From contig NZ_CP122960.1 of NCBI RefSeq assembly GCF_029854195.1, forward strand, positions 3,106,001-3,170,000: 64,000 nt of DNA, written 5' to 3'. Of the stretch, positions 61,849 to 64,000 are shown in pieces. Below the pieces are notes generated by a model that was not told where the DNA came from, searched no databases, and saw only the letters and a list, made by a program, of their open reading frames with translations. Both the position numbers and the translations under genes were made by a program. This DNA is from Amylibacter sp. IMCC11727. Lineage in GTDB: Bacteria > Pseudomonadota > Alphaproteobacteria > Rhodobacterales > Rhodobacteraceae. How positions within the stretch are numbered: the first letter of the stretch is position 1; each line of letters starts with the position of its first letter.

Positions 61849-62127
61849 TTAGCGCCGCAAATCCAGCCGCGTGTCACCGTTCACATGGATTTGCGTGTAC
61901 TTGCGCCCATCAAGGTACACTGTGATGCTGGCCTTTGGATTGCTGCCAAGGCACAACTGATATTTGCCGTTTCGTGGGAACGCCTGCTTGCCGTTCCATG
62001 ACGTACTGACCTTCGCTGATCCGTCAATTTTCGATCCATCCGAATTAACCGCAGACCCATACAAACATGCTGAATGCGCCGCTGTCGAAACCAGTGCCAA
62101 CGCACATCCGAGTAGAATAGATTTCAT
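61849..62127 (-). CDS. Small secreted protein of unknown function
   Basis: 92 residues with a signal peptide (about 1-19, ending AHSAC). The mature part has two cysteines and a beta-rich pattern (SAVNSDGSKIDGSAKVST, SITVYLDGRKYTQIHVNG), like a small carboxypeptidase-regulatory-like or lipocalin-like domain. It is convergent to the exo/endonuclease gene. Confidence 0.78.
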   Translation of the reverse strand: MKSILLGCALALVSTAAHSACLYGSAVNSDGSKIDGSAKVSTSWNGKQAFPRNGKYQLCLGSNPKASITVYLDGRKYTQIHVNGDTRLDLRR

Positions 62128-62269
62128 CATTTATCCCTTTGTCATTTTGAAAATTTACTTTCCTAGAAAAACGAAAAAGCGCCCCAATTGTCTAGTCAGA
62201 TTTTGTATCAGAAACCTTGTTTAAGCGTCGCCAAACTTGAACTTTTCGTATCAATCGCCACCTTAACCC

Positions 62270-63076
62270 ATGACACAAATCAAAACTGAACTGTATTTCA
62301 TGCGTAAATTTGCAATCTACACCTGTCTTATCCTGCTGGCCCTTTTGGCCGCCGCCTACGTGTTTGCTCCACCGTTCAAGGCCACGTTCACCCAAGCACA
62401 GATAGAGGCAGAGCTGGCCAAACAACTGCCAAAGCAGATCAATACAGCACTGACCAAAATCAACGTCACTAAGGGCACGGTCGATCTGCGCGACAACAAT
62501 AAGGTTGCGATCAAGGCCGCATTCGACGTGCGCGGCTTTACTCTCGAAGGGGTAGGAAGCGCAGATGTTATCACTGGCATTCGCTATGACGCAGGGCGGT
62601 TTTTTCTGTCGGACCTGCGCAAAGAAAACATCTCATTTACCTTTTCAGACAACAGCAAAGACACGATCGGTGACGTGAAATCCGCCTTCAACAAAATCCT
62701 GAAACGTGAAACGGAAGAGGCAGAAAATTCCGATAACGAAGCGCGTAAAGCAACGGCGATCAAGGTCTCGGCTTATGTGCAAACCCAACTGCGTTCAGAT
62801 GCCAATGCAGCGCTTGATACGTTTCTTGGTTCCGTTCCCGTTTATTCGTTAAACGGGCAAGGGGGTGCGATGCAGATTGCGGCACTTGCGTTGAAAGACG
62901 TGTCGATCACCGACGACACCATCACCGCAACACTATCATTTCAAACCTTCATTCAGCGGATTGCCGGGGGTGTGTTTGTCGTTCTGTTTTTCCTCGTAAC
63001 TCAATTCTGGCAATTCTTCGGGATATTCCAAAGCGCACAAAAATTGAAAGACTCCGAAGGCCGTGAGGTAAATTAA
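62270..63076 (+). CDS. DUF1439-like membrane-anchored protein
   Basis: 268 residues. An N-terminal hydrophobic segment (about 14-32) leads to a beta-rich domain resembling the DUF1439/YceB lipid-binding fold (AELAKQLPKQINTALTKINVTKGTVDLRDNNKVAIKA), then a C-terminal membrane segment (about 231-250). Met at 62300 is an alternative start; neither has a good binding site. Function unknown. Confidence 0.78.
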   Translation: MTQIKTELYFMRKFAIYTCLILLALLAAAYVFAPPFKATFTQAQIEAELAKQLPKQINTALTKINVTKGTVDLRDNNKVAIKAAFDVRGFTLEGVGSADVITGIRYDAGRFFLSDLRKENISFTFSDNSKDTIGDVKSAFNKILKRETEEAENSDNEARKATAIKVSAYVQTQLRSDANAALDTFLGSVPVYSLNGQGGAMQIAALALKDVSITDDTITATLSFQTFIQRIAGGVFVVLFFLVTQFWQFFGIFQSAQKLKDSEGREVN

Positions 63077-63097
63077 ACGGCGCCTTTATGCGCCGTT
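63076..63097. terminator. Shared bidirectional hairpin between convergent genes
   Basis: AACGGCGC pairs with GCGCCGTT around a 6-base loop in the 10-base gap between the convergent genes. The stops of both genes fall in or beside the hairpin. T-tracts are weak. Confidence 0.5.
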
Positions 63098-63436
63098 AGA
63101 CTCAGGCACATACACCACCAAAGTGCAGCCATTTTTCGAATAGGAATTATGCGTCGTGCCAGACGACAGGCAGATAATATCGCCTGCTTTATATTCGTAC
63201 CCATCATGATCCGTCAGATCACCGTCGATCAGGAAAAATTCTTCGTCACCGTCATGCGTATGGGCCACCGTCGTTTGACCAGCCGCCATGCGATAGATGT
63301 GAAATCCATGGCCGCGTTTGCCACCGTTTACCTGCAAAACCTCGCCATCTGGTGTGCCATCTGCGGCCAAAAATGGCTCGAATGTTCCATTCGCGATATT
63401 GGCGACTTTGCGACGGTCTGTTCCAATCGGTTCCAT
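63086..63436 (-). CDS. Cupin domain protein
   Basis: 116 residues forming one cupin barrel. The metal motif is AHTHDGDEEFFLIDGDL (His, His, Glu), and the later GTTHNSY supplies the last His. ATG 63436 follows GGGGGG. The longer frame upstream is not protein-like. Function unknown. Confidence 0.88.
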   Translation of the reverse strand: MEPIGTDRRKVANIANGTFEPFLAADGTPDGEVLQVNGGKRGHGFHIYRMAAGQTTVAHTHDGDEEFFLIDGDLTDHDGYEYKAGDIICLSSGTTHNSYSKNGCTLVVYVPESNGA

Positions 63437-63622
63437 GTATCCCCCCTTTTTCAAACGGCGCAAAACAACGCCTGCTTTCACATTACCCCAGAATTCACTT
63501 TTGAATAGTAAGAAAAAGAACGCCATATTCACCCAATTCAACAGAATCAACTCTTGAACCAACGCGTTAAAACACCCACCTAATCCCCAACGGCACGAAC
63601 GCCGACCAACAGGAGAAATTAC

Positions 63623-64000
63623 ATGTCCCTTATGAACCTTTTGCAACAGGCCCAAGGCGGCCAAGGTCTGTCACAGCTCGCCAGCCAGTTTGGCATCGAC
63701 GAAGGCCAAGCCAACCAACTGACAGAAATGCTTGCGCCAACGATTGGTCAGGCTGCCAAGCAAAAAGCACAATCAGGCGGACTCGAAGGGTTGCTCGGCG
63801 CGCTTCACGGTGAAGGCCAAGGCGAGCTTTATGAAAATGCAGCCGCGGCCGCTGCCCCCGAAGGCCAAGCTCAAGGAATGGCATTCCTTGAACAACTAAT
63901 GGGCGGTCAAGAAGCACCTCAAGAAATGGCCGCGCAAGCCGCCAATAAAACAGGCATCGACATGGCCACAATCATGCAATTTCTGCCGGCTCTTGCGGGC
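63623..64000 (+). CDS. DUF937 protein, 3' truncated by window
   Basis: At least 126 residues, open to the window end. The Gln/Gly/Ala-rich sequence (SQLASQFGIDEGQANQLTEMLAPTI, then GLEGLLGALHG) is typical of DUF937 proteins. AGGAG precedes the ATG. Function is unknown in this family. Confidence 0.88.
   Translation, partial: MSLMNLLQQAQGGQGLSQLASQFGIDEGQANQLTEMLAPTIGQAAKQKAQSGGLEGLLGALHGEGQGELYENAAAAAAPEGQAQGMAFLEQLMGGQEAPQEMAAQAANKTGIDMATIMQFLPALAG

Noticed and set aside
1..64000. tRNA, rRNA, CRISPR or prophage
   Set aside because: No cloverleaf, rRNA segment, direct-repeat spacer array or phage gene set was seen in either strand.

Overview
The window looks like chromosome of a marine alphaproteobacterium of the order Rhodobacterales (Roseobacter-type), with moderate GC content. 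Supporting signs are an aroA-cmk-rpsA-ihfB-lapA-trpF-trpB neighbourhood, irr divergent from fabA-fabB-fabI, a MucR/Ros regulator, a metK leader that matches the SAM/SAH riboswitch, and a recurring TTGAGTATTTT-type intergenic motif. No rRNA, tRNA, CRISPR array, prophage or intact insertion sequence was seen. Coding density is high and many genes overlap by ATGA or GTGA.

Layout. 1-2.6 kb: 3' part of gcvP with a strong terminator. 2.7-8.8 kb: a signalling block made of a four-PAS hybrid histidine kinase with two receivers, a single-domain receiver, and (opposite strand) an Hpt protein and a receiver protein with a degenerate GGDEF-like output. A gene-poor stretch lies inside this block at 6.3-7.4 kb. 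9.2-11.5 kb: DeoR-type glpR and glpD. 11.5-13.9 kb: TetR regulator, flavin amine oxidase and double-cupin protein in one operon with a TetR-like operator upstream. 14.0-16.4 kb: hydroxypyruvate isomerase and a formylglycine sulfatase/phosphonate monoester hydrolase. 16.5-30.4 kb: a reductive pyrimidine catabolism region. It holds an NMT1-type ABC importer (binding protein, two permeases, ATPase, plus a small membrane protein), dihydropyrimidinase, N-carbamoyl-beta-alanine amidase, two tandem RutR-like TetR regulators, PreA and PreT. A second sulfatase and an M50-like membrane protease lie between the regulators and preA.

30.5-43.5 kb: housekeeping genes on the minus strand (trpB, GNAT, trpF, lapA, ihfB, sppA, rpsA, cmk, aroA, trmB). 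A large RTX protein and a secreted protein sit between cmk and rpsA. 43.5-51.8 kb: metK with its riboswitch, then phoH-ybeY-corC-lnt as one overlapping operon, two envelope proteins sharing the same cysteine-containing cassette, miaB and mucR. 52-64 kb: a GT2-like protein, a TadG-like von Willebrand protein, irr, fabA-fabB-fabI, a HAD dehalogenase, a threonine/serine dehydratase with an exo/endonuclease-phosphatase family protein, small secreted or membrane proteins, a cupin and the start of a DUF937 protein.

How the genes work together. The pyrimidine region can import a pyrimidine-like substrate, reduce it with PreA/PreT, open the ring with dihydropyrimidinase and release ammonia and CO2 with the amidase. 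Two phased RutR-like palindromes sit between the amidase and the first TetR gene. The signalling block has every part needed for a multistep phosphorelay. The least explained items are the nine-unit repeat N-terminus of the RTX protein, the paired envelope cassette proteins, tandem perfect palindromes at 16.5 kb, the sulfatase-M50 pair, and the extra membrane protein in the ABC operon.
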